Made by a program: the position numbers and the translations under genes. A model generated the notes under the pieces. The model saw only the letters and a program-made list of their open reading frames with translations. It was not told the origin of the DNA and ran no database searches. From the NCBI RefSeq assembly GCF_031180885.1, contig NZ_JAPSLK010000037.1, forward strand, positions 1 to 64,000: a stretch of DNA of 64,000 nt. The letters are read 5' to 3'. How positions within the stretch are numbered: position 1 is the stretch's first letter; each line of letters opens with the position of its first letter. This document shows, piece by piece, positions 39,157-46,300 of this stretch. The DNA is from Saccharothrix sp. GTDB lineage: Bacteria > Actinomycetota > Actinomycetes > Mycobacteriales > Pseudonocardiaceae.

Positions 39157-40511
39157 CTGCCTTCGAGGTCATCAACCCGGCGACGGCGGAGGTCGTGCGG
39201 TCGGTCGAGCTGGCGTCGGTGGAGGAGACCGACGCGGCGATCGCGCGGGCGCAGGCCGCGTTCCCGGCGTGGAAGGCCGTCGCGCCCGGTGACCGGGCCC
39301 GGCTGCTGCGCCGGTTCGCCGACAAGGTCGACGGGGCGATCGAGGAGCTGGCCGCGCTGGAGGTGCTCAACGCCGGGCACACCATCGGCAACGCCCGTTG
39401 GGAGGCCGGGAACGTCCGGGACGTCCTGCACTACTACGCCGCCGCGCCGGAGCGGCTGTTCGGGCGGCAGATCCCGGTGGCGGGCGGCTGGGACGTGACG
39501 TTCCAGGAGCCGATCGGCGTGGTGGGCGTGATCGTGCCGTGGAACTTCCCGATGCCGATCGCGGGTTGGGGTTTCGCGCCCGCGCTGGCCGCCGGGAACA
39601 CCGTGGTGCTCAAGCCGGCGGAGCTGACGCCGTTGACCGCGCTGCGGCTGGCGGAGTTGGCGCTGGAGGCCGGTATCCCGGAGGGTGTCTTCCAGGTGCT
39701 GCCGGGGGCCGGACCTGTTGTCGGGCAACGGTTCGTGACGCACCCGGCGGTGCGCAAGGTGGTGTTCACCGGGTCCACGCGGGTCGGCAAGCAGATCATG
39801 GCGGGCTGCGCCGAGCAGGTGAAGCGGGTGACGCTGGAGCTGGGCGGCAAGTCGGCCAACATCGTGTTCGCCGACGCCGACCTGGAGCAGGCCGCCGCGA
39901 CCGCGCCCTACGGGGTGTTCGACAACGCCGGGCAGGACTGCTGCGCCCGGTCGCGCATCCTGGTGCAGGCCTCGGTGTACGACCGGTTCATGGCGCTGCT
40001 GGAGCCCGCCGTGAAGGGTGTCGTGGTGGGCGAGCCGGGCGACGAGAAGACCGAGATGGGACCGTTGATCTCGGCCACTCAGTTGGAGCGGGTGTCGGCC
40101 TACGTTCCTGATGACGCACCGGTCGCGTTCCGGGGCAGCGCGCCTGACGGACCCGGCTTCTGGTTCCCGCCCACGGTCCTCGCGCCCGTGTCGCCGCGTG
40201 ACCCGGCGGCGGTGGACGAGATCTTCGGGCCGGTGGTGGCGGTGATCCCGTTCGCCGAGGAGGAGGACGCCGTCCGCCTGGCCAACGACAGCGAGTACGG
40301 GCTGTCCGGGTCGATCTGGACGCGGGACGTGGGCCGGGCGCTGCGCGTGTCGCGGGCGGTCGAGGCCGGGAACCTGTCGGTCAACTCGCACTCCTCGGTG
40401 CGCTACTGGACGCCGTTCGGCGGGTTCAAGCAGTCCGGCCTGGGGCGGGAGCTGGGGCCCGACGCGCTGGAACCGTTCACCGAGACCAAGAACGTCTTCA
40501 TCGCACATTGA
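39153..40511 (+). CDS. NAD(P)-dependent aldehyde dehydrogenase
   Basis: A 452-residue aldehyde dehydrogenase. Catalytic Asn is in IVPWNFPMPI, the general-base Glu in VTLELGGKSANIVF, and the nucleophile Cys in NAGQDCCARSRI (two consecutive Cys). The nucleotide loop is VVFTGSTRVGKQI. C-terminal EIFGPVVAVIPF and SGLGRELG are canonical. In context it oxidises the gamma-glutamyl aldehyde formed from the glutamylated amine. The usual flavin amine oxidase or alcohol dehydrogenase for the preceding step is missing; the SDR next door could supply alcohol oxidation. GTG at 39153 overlaps the upstream stop. Confidence 0.92.
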   Translation: MTAFEVINPATAEVVRSVELASVEETDAAIARAQAAFPAWKAVAPGDRARLLRRFADKVDGAIEELAALEVLNAGHTIGNARWEAGNVRDVLHYYAAAPERLFGRQIPVAGGWDVTFQEPIGVVGVIVPWNFPMPIAGWGFAPALAAGNTVVLKPAELTPLTALRLAELALEAGIPEGVFQVLPGAGPVVGQRFVTHPAVRKVVFTGSTRVGKQIMAGCAEQVKRVTLELGGKSANIVFADADLEQAAATAPYGVFDNAGQDCCARSRILVQASVYDRFMALLEPAVKGVVVGEPGDEKTEMGPLISATQLERVSAYVPDDAPVAFRGSAPDGPGFWFPPTVLAPVSPRDPAAVDEIFGPVVAVIPFAEEEDAVRLANDSEYGLSGSIWTRDVGRALRVSRAVEAGNLSVNSHSSVRYWTPFGGFKQSGLGRELGPDALEPFTETKNVFIAH

Positions 40512-40525
40512 TGATTGGGAGAGAC

Positions 40526-41293
40526 ATGGCACAGCGACTGGAAGGCCGGGTGGCCGTCGTCACCGGCGGCGGCAGCGGGATCGGCCTGGCCTCGGTGCGC
40601 AGGCTCGCGAGCGAGGGCGCGCGGGTGGTCGTCGCGGACCTCGACACGGGCACCGGCAAGGCCGCCGCCGACGAGGTGGACGGGCTGTTCGTGCAGGTGG
40701 ACGTGACCGACGAGGAGCAGGTGTCGGCGCTCTACAAGACCACCGCGGACACCTACGGGTCGGTGGACATCGCGTTCAACAACGCGGGCATCTCGCCGCC
40801 GGACGACGACTCGATCCTGACCACGGGCATCGAGGCGTGGGACCGGGTGCAGAAGGTCAACCTCACGTCGGTCTACCTGTGCTGCAAGTACGCCATCCCG
40901 CACATGCTGGAGCAGGGGAAGGGTTCCGTGATCAACACGGCGTCCTTCGTGGCGACGATGGGCGCGGCCACGTCCCAGATCTCCTACACCGCTTCGAAGG
41001 GCGGCGTGCTGGCGATGAGCCGGGAGCTGGGCGTGCAGTTCGCGCGGCAGGGGGTGCGGGTCAACGCCCTGTCGCCCGGACCGGTGAACACGCCGCTGCT
41101 GCGGGAGCTGTTCGCCAAGGACCCCGAGCGCGCGGCGCGCCGGCTGGTGCACGTGCCGCTGGGGCGGTTCGCCGAGCCGGAGGAGATCGCGGCGGCGGTG
41201 GCGTTCCTGGCCAGCGACGACTCGTCGTTCATCACGGCGTCGAACTTCCTGGTGGACGGCGGCATCGCGGGCGCCTACGTCACCCCGCTGTGA
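40526..41293 (+). CDS. Short-chain dehydrogenase/reductase
   Basis: A 255-residue classical SDR. The cofactor motif TGGGSGIGLAS is near residue 14, and Asp in VVVADLDTG favours NAD(H). NNAG is at residue 87. The catalytic Ser is in INTASFVATMG and the Tyr-x3-Lys in SYTASKGG. The ATG at 40526 has GGGAGAG at short spacing. It follows the aldehyde dehydrogenase by 14 bases. In the ethanolamine route the glutamylated intermediate is an alcohol, so this enzyme is the best local candidate for alcohol-to-aldehyde oxidation (inference). It overlaps the GntR gene start. Confidence 0.9.
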   Translation: MAQRLEGRVAVVTGGGSGIGLASVRRLASEGARVVVADLDTGTGKAAADEVDGLFVQVDVTDEEQVSALYKTTADTYGSVDIAFNNAGISPPDDDSILTTGIEAWDRVQKVNLTSVYLCCKYAIPHMLEQGKGSVINTASFVATMGAATSQISYTASKGGVLAMSRELGVQFARQGVRVNALSPGPVNTPLLRELFAKDPERAARRLVHVPLGRFAEPEEIAAAVAFLASDDSSFITASNFLVDGGIAGAYVTPL

Positions 41294-41994
41294 TGATGCC
41301 CTTGCAGGACGCGTTGTTCCGCCCCGTCCGGGCGGGCAACGCGTTCGAGGAGACCGTCGAGCGGCTCATGCAGGCGATCCGGCTGGGCGTGGTGCCGCCC
41401 GGTGAGCGGCTGCCCGCCGAACGGGAACTGGCGACCCGGCTCGGGGTGAGCCGGGCGACCCTGCGCGAGGCCATCCGGTCGTTGCAGGACGCCGGGTACG
41501 TGGAGTCCCGGCGCGGCCGGTACGGCGGGACTTTCGTGAACACCACCTTGCCCGCGGCCTCCCCGGGCCGTCCGATCGCGCCACCCGAGTTGCTGGACGC
41601 GTTGACCCTGCGCACCGTCCTGGAGACCGGTGCCGCCGAGTGCGCCGCGTCCCGTTCACTGGGTCCCGCCGAGCGTCGCAACCTGGGCGCGCGGCTGACC
41701 GAGTGCTCGTGCGCGTCCTTGGACGAGTACCGCCGCAAGGACTCGCGCCTGCACCTGGCGATCGCCGAGTCGACGGGCTCGGCGTCGCTCACCGCGGCCA
41801 TCGCCGACGTCCGGATGCGGGTGAACGAACTGCTGGACCGCATTCCGCTGCTGCCGCCGAACCTGGCGCACTCCAACGACCAGCACGAACTCATCGTGAC
41901 CCGGATCCTGGAGGGCGACCCGGAGGCCGCGCGGCAGGCGATGGCCGAGCACCTGGACGGCACGGCTTCCCTGCTGCGCGGCTTCCTGAGCTGA
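41293..41994 (+). CDS. GntR-family (FadR subgroup) transcriptional regulator
   Basis: A 233-residue regulator. The N-terminal winged helix (residues 12-75) contains GVVPPGERLPAERELATRLG and VSRATLREAIRSLQDAGYVE, and the FCD-type effector domain fills the rest, with metal-type His in DSRLHLAI and HSNDQHELIV. The start lies in a GTGATGATG run at 41290-41298; I take the ATG at 41293, which overlaps the SDR stop. As the last gene of the amine-utilisation operon it probably controls that operon and the divergent permease. No obvious palindrome was confirmed in the 36987-37142 gap. Confidence 0.92.
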   Translation: MMPLQDALFRPVRAGNAFEETVERLMQAIRLGVVPPGERLPAERELATRLGVSRATLREAIRSLQDAGYVESRRGRYGGTFVNTTLPAASPGRPIAPPELLDALTLRTVLETGAAECAASRSLGPAERRNLGARLTECSCASLDEYRRKDSRLHLAIAESTGSASLTAAIADVRMRVNELLDRIPLLPPNLAHSNDQHELIVTRILEGDPEAARQAMAEHLDGTASLLRGFLS

Positions 41995-41999
41995 GGTGG

Positions 42000-42473
42000 T
42001 CAGCGTTCCCGGTCGCGTTCGCGTTCGTGGAAGTCCCGGCCGGGTCCGCGGTCGTCCATCCGGGAGTGCCCGGGCCGGTCGAACGCCCCGCGCCGGTCGT
42101 GCCCCCGGTCGTGGTCGAACAACGCCACCAGCCCGCCGCCCAGGACCAGTCCCAGCAACCCGACGGCGACCAGTTGGGTGGCCCGGTGCCGCGCGACCCG
42201 GCCGACCCGGGTCTCCCGGCGGGGCGGCGGAAAGCCCGCGTGGGCCGGCGGCGGCGCGGGCGGCACCGCCTGCCCACTGCCGGCCGCGCTCGGCCCGGGC
42301 TCGTGCGGCGGCTCGGCTCCGGCCTGCTCCGGCGGCCCCGCCACCGGGGCCGTCCCAGCCGGCCGCCCCGTGCTCTCGTCGGCAGGACCGGTCGCCTGCC
42401 CCTCGACCGGCGGCGTGGGCAGCGGCCGAGTTCCGGGGTCCGGCGTGTCCTCGGGACGTGGTTGGTCTGACAT
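42000..42473 (-). CDS. Pro-rich single-pass membrane protein
   Basis: A 157-residue protein. An N-terminal cytosolic region of about 95 residues is rich in Pro, Gly and Glu and looks disordered. A single hydrophobic helix is at residues 100-119 (LVAVGLLGLVLGGGLVALF). The tail is rich in His, Asp and Arg (DHDRGHDRRG, HERERDRER). The ATG at 42473 has AGGAGCC seven bases upstream. The function is unknown. Its convergent neighbour is the GntR gene; it is divergent from the HTH/Clp-N pair, and its promoter probably shares the region with their operators. Confidence 0.75.
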   Translation of the reverse strand: MSDQPRPEDTPDPGTRPLPTPPVEGQATGPADESTGRPAGTAPVAGPPEQAGAEPPHEPGPSAAGSGQAVPPAPPPAHAGFPPPRRETRVGRVARHRATQLVAVGLLGLVLGGGLVALFDHDRGHDRRGAFDRPGHSRMDDRGPGRDFHERERDRER

Positions 42474-42559
42474 GACTGGCTCCTGTGCTCATGGGTCTGC
42501 CCCACCAGCGTGCGTCGCCCACCTGAGCGGACCCTGATCCCCAGCTGTGAATGCGCTGT

Positions 42560-42604
42560 CGTCAGCATGTGTTGACGCCCGGTCTCCGTCAGCATATGTT
42601 GACG
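42560..42604. promoter_or_regulatory. Pair of near-palindromic operators before the HTH gene
   Basis: CGTCAGCATGTGTTGACG (42560-42577) and CGTCAGCATATGTTGACG (42587-42604) are two copies of an 18-bp near-palindrome with half-site CGTCA(A/G)CAT, 27 bases apart. The second ends two bases before the HTH-protein start, so binding would block initiation. Autoregulation by the small HTH protein is the simplest reading. Confidence 0.75.
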
Positions 42605-42606
42605 AC

Positions 42607-42834
42607 ATGTCGACGATCACCGATCTGGGCCAGGCCGCCCAGGGCACCGACCCGGACGCCGGGTTGCGCGCCGTGGCCCGCCTGCGCGTCCTGGTCGAGC
42701 AACTGGAGGCGGCCCACGTCGCCGCCGCCCGCCGCGCCGGCTGGTCCTGGCGCGACATCGCCACCCGCCTCGGCGTCACCAAGCAGACCGTGCACCGCAA
42801 GTACGGACGGAGCGAACCCGATGTTCCGCGCTGA
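42607..42834 (+). CDS. Small helix-turn-helix regulator
   Basis: A 75-residue protein. A helical N-terminus (LRAVARLRVLVEQLEAAHVA) is followed by an HTH, SWRDIATRLGVTKQTVHRKY. This form is common in actinomycetes as the first gene of a pair with a Clp-N domain protein. The ATG at 42607 lacks a clear ribosome site and sits directly behind the second operator, so the transcript may be leaderless. It overlaps the Clp-N gene by 14 bases. It probably represses its own operon through the 18-bp sites; the signal is unknown. Confidence 0.85.
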   Translation: MSTITDLGQAAQGTDPDAGLRAVARLRVLVEQLEAAHVAAARRAGWSWRDIATRLGVTKQTVHRKYGRSEPDVPR

Positions 42835-43477
42835 CCCCGAAACGCTCCGAACCGTGGACCGCGCCCTCGAACTCGCCCGCGACCTCGGCCACCCCCGCAC
42901 CGGCAGCGAACACCTCCTCCTCGCCCTGACCTCCCTGGTCGGCCACGAGTCAGCCATCCGCGAAGCCGTCCAGAAAGCCGCCCCGCACGGCGCAGGCGCC
43001 GCGGCCGACCGCGAAGCCCTGGCCACCCTCGGCATCGACCTCGACCAACTGCTCTCCGGCATCCGCCTTGACCAGCCACCGGCGAAGGAGCCCTTCTTCC
43101 CCTTGGGCGCCGCCAAAGCCCGCGAACGCTGCGCCCGCCTGAGCCCACCCCTGGGCCTGGACGCCCAAGCCGCCTACGAGGCGTCCCTGCGCTTCGCCCT
43201 CGCCCGCCGCGAACGCACCCACCGCCCGGAACACCTGGCCCTGATCCTCGTCACCCTCGACCCGGGCGTCGCGTGGACCCTCGACACCGCGAACGTCAAC
43301 CGCCTCGCCCTGGCCCACCACCTCGCCCGAACCTTCCCGCCCCCACGCCGAAACCCGTTGCTGCGCCTGGAAAGGCGCCTCGGCAGCACAATCCGCCACC
43401 GGGACCTGACCACCCGCTACCAACGCACCACCGGCCGCACCCCAGTGTCCTCAGTGGCCGCTTTCATCGCCGACTGA
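42821..43477 (+). CDS. Clp N-domain protein
   Basis: A 218-residue protein with two Clp-N-type repeats. One is at residues 1-75 (ALELARDLGHPRTGSEHLLLAL) and a second, more divergent, is at about 105-175 (ASLRFALARRERTHRPEHLALIL), each with the typical (R/P)-x-(G/P)-x-EH-L-LAL pattern. There is no AAA+ ATPase domain, so it is not a Clp ATPase. Such stand-alone proteins may bind peptides or adaptors. It is co-expressed with the small HTH regulator and may sense proteotoxic stress for it (inference). The ATG at 42821 lies inside the upstream gene. Confidence 0.85.
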   Translation: MFRADPETLRTVDRALELARDLGHPRTGSEHLLLALTSLVGHESAIREAVQKAAPHGAGAAADREALATLGIDLDQLLSGIRLDQPPAKEPFFPLGAAKARERCARLSPPLGLDAQAAYEASLRFALARRERTHRPEHLALILVTLDPGVAWTLDTANVNRLALAHHLARTFPPPRRNPLLRLERRLGSTIRHRDLTTRYQRTTGRTPVSSVAAFIAD

Positions 43478-43487
43478 CGCTTCGTTT

Positions 43488-43509
43488 GACCTGGAGCGCG
43501 CTCCAGGTC
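43488..43509 (+). promoter_or_regulatory. MerR-type operator overlapping a -35 element
   Basis: A perfect 22-bp palindrome with half-site GACCTGGAGCG. TTGACC at 43486-43491 overlaps its left arm as a -35 box. MerR-family activators bind such palindromes between over-spaced -35 and -10 boxes. Here the downstream gene, an aldo-keto reductase, is dead, and no merR gene is adjacent. Confidence 0.65.
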
Positions 43510-43549
43510 GCAGCGTCCTGGTCGAAGATCACCCGATCAGGAGGCAACC

Positions 43550-43938
43550 ATGGCGACCATCCCCACCCGCCGGCCGACGTGCACCCGATTTTCGACCCTG
43601 CAAAGCGAGTGGTCTCTGTGGACCTGGGACATCGAGGCCGGGATCGTGCCCACGTGTTGAGAGTTGGGCATCGGCCTGGTCCCGTTCCCGCCACTCGGCC
43701 GCGGTTTCCCGACCGGCCGGTACAAGTCGACGGAAGCCTTCACGGACAACGATGTCCGCCGTTCCCAGCCCCGTTTCGCCGCCGCCAACCCAGAACACAA
43801 CCTCTCAGTCGTCTCCCTTCTGGAAGACATGGCCTCGGACAAGCGCGTGACCGCCGGCCAACTCGCCCTGGCCTGGGTGCAACACCGCGGCGAGGACGTG
43901 GTGCCGATCGCCGGACCCGCCGTCAGCGCAACCTCAAC
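43550..43938 (+). pseudogene. Aldo/keto reductase remnant with in-frame TGA and lost N-terminal barrel
   Basis: An AGGAGG site and ATG at 43550 are followed by a few unrelated residues and then the aldo-keto reductase segment LQSEWSLWTWDIEAGIVPTC. A TGA at 43658-43660 interrupts it where Arg or another residue is expected. The frame continues with ELGIGLVPFPPLGRGFPTGR, NDVRRSQPRF, VTAGQLALAWVQHRGEDVVP and then decays. The first 180 or so residues of the TIM barrel, including the catalytic Tyr, are absent. The gene is therefore non-functional, while its promoter and ribosome site appear intact. The 3' end runs up to the DUF4240 gene. Confidence 0.82.
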
Positions 43939-43982
43939 GGCTGAGCACGAAATTGTCGTACCCCGTCGGTACCGTCCTCGGC

Positions 43983-44519
43983 ATGATCACCGTTGAGGAA
44001 GAGACCCGTTTCTGGGCGTTGTTGGAAGAGGCGTGGGCGGAGGCCGGTGCCGAGGCCGCGCGGGCGCGTCGGGCGCTGGTCCGGCGCGACCCGGAGGAGG
44101 ACGACGGCTTCGACCACGCCGCCGTGCTGGAGGAGCAGGTCGAGGGCGTGCTCGACCGGCTGACAGCGCTGTGCGCGGACCTGACCAGTGAGGAGTTGAC
44201 CGCGCTGGACCGGGTGGCCGAGCGGAAGCTGCACGAGATCGACCGCGAGGACGTCCACGAGCACACAGACGGGTCCGACGACGGTTTCCTCTACGCGCGC
44301 GGCTTCATCGTGGTGCTCGGCCGGGAGTACTACGAGGCAGTCGCGCGGGACCCCGGGTTGGCGGTGGTCGACGCGGAGGCCGAGGACTTCTGCTACTTCT
44401 TCGCCCACCTGCACAAGGAGCGGTTCGGGGATTACCCGGAGACGGGGTCGGGGATCTCCCGGGAATCGGGCGCGAACCGGGCCGGGTGGGCCGGAGCGGA
44501 GGTACCGTCGGAGGTGTGA
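43983..44519 (+). CDS. DUF4240 domain protein
   Basis: A 178-residue acidic protein. The N-terminal MITVEEETRFWALLEEAWAE and the central FLYARGFIVVLGREYYEAVARDP, cited as region 100-122, match the DUF4240 outline (FW near the start, an Arg/Gly/Tyr core and a YF pair in FCYFFAHLHKERFG). DUF4240 proteins are small cytosolic proteins of unknown function, common in actinomycetes. The ATG at 43983 is chosen because an earlier ATG lies within the aldo-keto reductase remnant. The stop overlaps the PH-domain gene start as GTGA. Confidence 0.75.
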   Translation: MITVEEETRFWALLEEAWAEAGAEAARARRALVRRDPEEDDGFDHAAVLEEQVEGVLDRLTALCADLTSEELTALDRVAERKLHEIDREDVHEHTDGSDDGFLYARGFIVVLGREYYEAVARDPGLAVVDAEAEDFCYFFAHLHKERFGDYPETGSGISRESGANRAGWAGAEVPSEV

Positions 44520-44890
44520 TCGACTTCGAGAAGGCGTCGGTGTTCAAGCTCGCCCCGTGCAAGCCGGAGGACATCGCGGGACAGGTGTCCCCGATCCTCA
44601 TCCAGGGCGAGCAGATCGTGTCGTGCTTCAAGACGGTGCGCGATTTCGTGGTGTTCACCAACAAGCGGGTGATCGCGGTGAACGTGCAGGGCATGACGGG
44701 TCGGAAGAAGGACTTCACGTCCCTGCCCTACAGCCGCGTGCAGGCGTTCTCCATCGAGACGGCCGGCACGTTCGACATGGACGCCGAACTGGACCTGTGG
44801 TTCTCCGGCCTGGGCAAGGTCCGACTGGAGTTCCGCGGTCACGCCGATGTCTGCCTGCTGGGCCAGATGATCGCCACCTTCGTCCTCTGA
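44516..44890 (+). CDS. Bacterial PH-domain protein
   Basis: A 124-residue protein matching bacterial PH-like (bPH_1) proteins. The core is LIQGEQIVSCFKTVRDFVVFTNKRVIAVNVQG (residues 27-58, described by position), then RKKDFTSLPYSRVQAFSIET, an acidic strand FDMDAELDLWFSG and the closing helix LLGQMIATFVL. The TNKR-I motif is diagnostic. It is cytosolic with no membrane segment. The GTG at 44516 has GGAGG at short spacing and overlaps the DUF4240 stop. Function unknown; these proteins may form oligomeric rings. Its 3' end is tandemly repeated downstream. Confidence 0.85.
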   Translation: MIDFEKASVFKLAPCKPEDIAGQVSPILIQGEQIVSCFKTVRDFVVFTNKRVIAVNVQGMTGRKKDFTSLPYSRVQAFSIETAGTFDMDAELDLWFSGLGKVRLEFRGHADVCLLGQMIATFVL

Positions 44891-44959
44891 AAAGCCGGCG
44901 CTCTGAAGGCCGGCGCTCTGAAGGCCACCCGACATGTCACCCGATCGTGCGACATGTCG
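44885..44959. repeat. Stop-codon tandem repeat and paired CGACATGTC motifs
   Basis: CTCTGA, which contains the PH-gene stop, recurs at 44885, 44901 and 44916 within units of 16 and 15 bases (GGCCGGCG spacer). Immediately after, CGACATGTCA (44930) and the palindrome CGACATGTCG (44950) lie 20 bases apart. The remaining stretch to 45192 contains one weak GC hairpin and no gene that I can support. Confidence 0.75.
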
Positions 44960-45192
44960 AATTCGGCACCGAACCGCTCCTCGCGCGTCCCGTGAACAAG
45001 GAGCGCGGGACGGGGGAGCCCTCGGTCCCAGGACAGCAGGCCGATCAGGCGACCCGCCTCAGGCTCCAGCAGTTGGCGCACGCGGTCCGATCCCGCTCAA
45101 CGCATCCTCGGCTCAACGGCTCCCGGCTCAGTGGTCAAGGCGGCTGGCCCGATCCAGCTCGACACGCATGGGGTGGCTGGGCCCAGTCCGGG

Positions 45193-46158
45193 CTAGCGGA
45201 TGGAACGGGTGGTGCCGTCCCAGCCGTTCAGGGCGTCGGGCAGGACCTCGGCGAGCTGCACCGGGTACACCGTGTCCCCGGTCTCGCGCAGCTCGTCCAC
45301 CGACCACCACCGGTGCTGTCGGATGGTCCGCTGCTCCAGCTCCTGGAACCGCGACGTGTCGACCTCCACGCCGTCCACCCGGTGCACGAAGAACCACTCC
45401 TCCGACGCGAAGCTCAGCCCGTCGAAGGTGAACGCGACGTGCCGCTTCCACACCGGCCCGACCAGCTCGTCCGGCGCCACCACCAGCCCGGTCTCCTCGT
45501 GCGCCTCCCGCACGGCCGCGTCCCGCAGCTCCTCGCCCGGCTCGACCCCGCCCCCCACGGTGAACCAGAAGAACTCGTCGGGCCGCGCCGGGTCGAACCC
45601 CTCGAACAGCAGCACCCGCCCGGTCTCGTCGGCCAGCACGATCCGCGCCGACAGGCGCGGCGTCGGGGCGTCGGTGTCCGGTTCGGCGATCTCGAAGTAC
45701 GACGGCGTCGGCGCGGTGCCGGCCAGCCGCAGCCACCGGACCATCCGCCACTGCCGCAACGCCAGCGTGTCCCGGACGGCGTCGTTGTGCACGCGCCGCG
45801 CCAGCACGACCCGCTGTTCGGCGTCGGCCAACTCGGCCGCCAGCGCGGGCGCCAGCACGGACCGGTCCAGCCCGTCGAGCAGGGCGCTCAGCTCGTTCTC
45901 GGCGGTCTCGCGGTCGGCCCGCCCGGCACGCTCCGCCCGATCCGCCGCCGCGCGCAACTCGTCCGTCCCGCACACCGCCGCGACCGCCCGCGTCACCACC
46001 GACCGCCGCGCCAGCGCCGCGTCCAGCGCCGCCCACGCCGCGTCGGTCCGCACGTGCAGCCGGTCCAGCCGGTTGGCGGTGCCCAACACCCACGGCCCGA
46101 CCAGCACCACGACCCCCAGCAGCACCAGGAACGTCAGCGCCACACCGGAACTCGTCAC
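45193..46158 (-). CDS. NUDIX hydrolase with LemA-like N-terminal region
   Basis: A 321-residue protein. One membrane helix (residues 6-26) is followed by a LemA-like helical segment NRLDRLHVRTDAAWAALDAAL. The C-terminal NUDIX domain (about residues 165-320) has box GGGVEPGEELRDAAVREAHE plus ETGLV, giving GX5EX7REUXEEXGU. This architecture and place, next to pimA, match the mycobacterial Rv2609c-like gene, so a membrane-anchored hydrolase serving phosphoinositide metabolism is likely. The substrate is unknown. GTG at 46158 lies in a 38-bp tandem repeat that includes both this start and the pimA stop. Confidence 0.88.
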   Translation of the reverse strand: MTSSGVALTFLVLLGVVVLVGPWVLGTANRLDRLHVRTDAAWAALDAALARRSVVTRAVAAVCGTDELRAAADRAERAGRADRETAENELSALLDGLDRSVLAPALAAELADAEQRVVLARRVHNDAVRDTLALRQWRMVRWLRLAGTAPTPSYFEIAEPDTDAPTPRLSARIVLADETGRVLLFEGFDPARPDEFFWFTVGGGVEPGEELRDAAVREAHEETGLVVAPDELVGPVWKRHVAFTFDGLSFASEEWFFVHRVDGVEVDTSRFQELEQRTIRQHRWWSVDELRETGDTVYPVQLAEVLPDALNGWDGTTRSIR

Positions 46159-46300
46159 GCTTCACCCACTCGCCGCGCCCCGCCCGAACTGGTCACGCCT
46201 CACCCACCTGCCGCGGCACACCGGAACCGGCCGTGCCCCACGCACCCGCCACGCCCCGCCTGAACTCGTCACGCTTCACCCACCCGCCGCGGGTCGGCCG
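46149..46300. repeat. Four copies of a 38-bp tandem repeat at the pimA/NUDIX junction
   Basis: Copies start at 46149, 46187, 46225 (degenerate) and 46263. The first carries the NUDIX GTG start and the last carries the pimA TGA stop, both in the motif GAACTCGTCACGCTTCACCC on the plus strand. A single copy would make a GTGA overlap between the two genes. The expansion separates them by 110 bases. Confidence 0.88.

Noticed and set aside
43697-43996. A functional short aldo-keto reductase starting after the TGA
   Set aside because: It would lack the catalytic Tyr and most of the TIM barrel and has no ribosome site.
44930-44959. LexA/SOS box
   Set aside because: CGACATGTCG does not match the actinobacterial CGAAC-N4-GTTCG consensus.
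44839-45081. Minus-strand frame across the end of the PH-domain gene
   Set aside because: It reads the tandem repeat and the antisense of the PH gene (FRAPAFRAPAF) and has no ribosome site.
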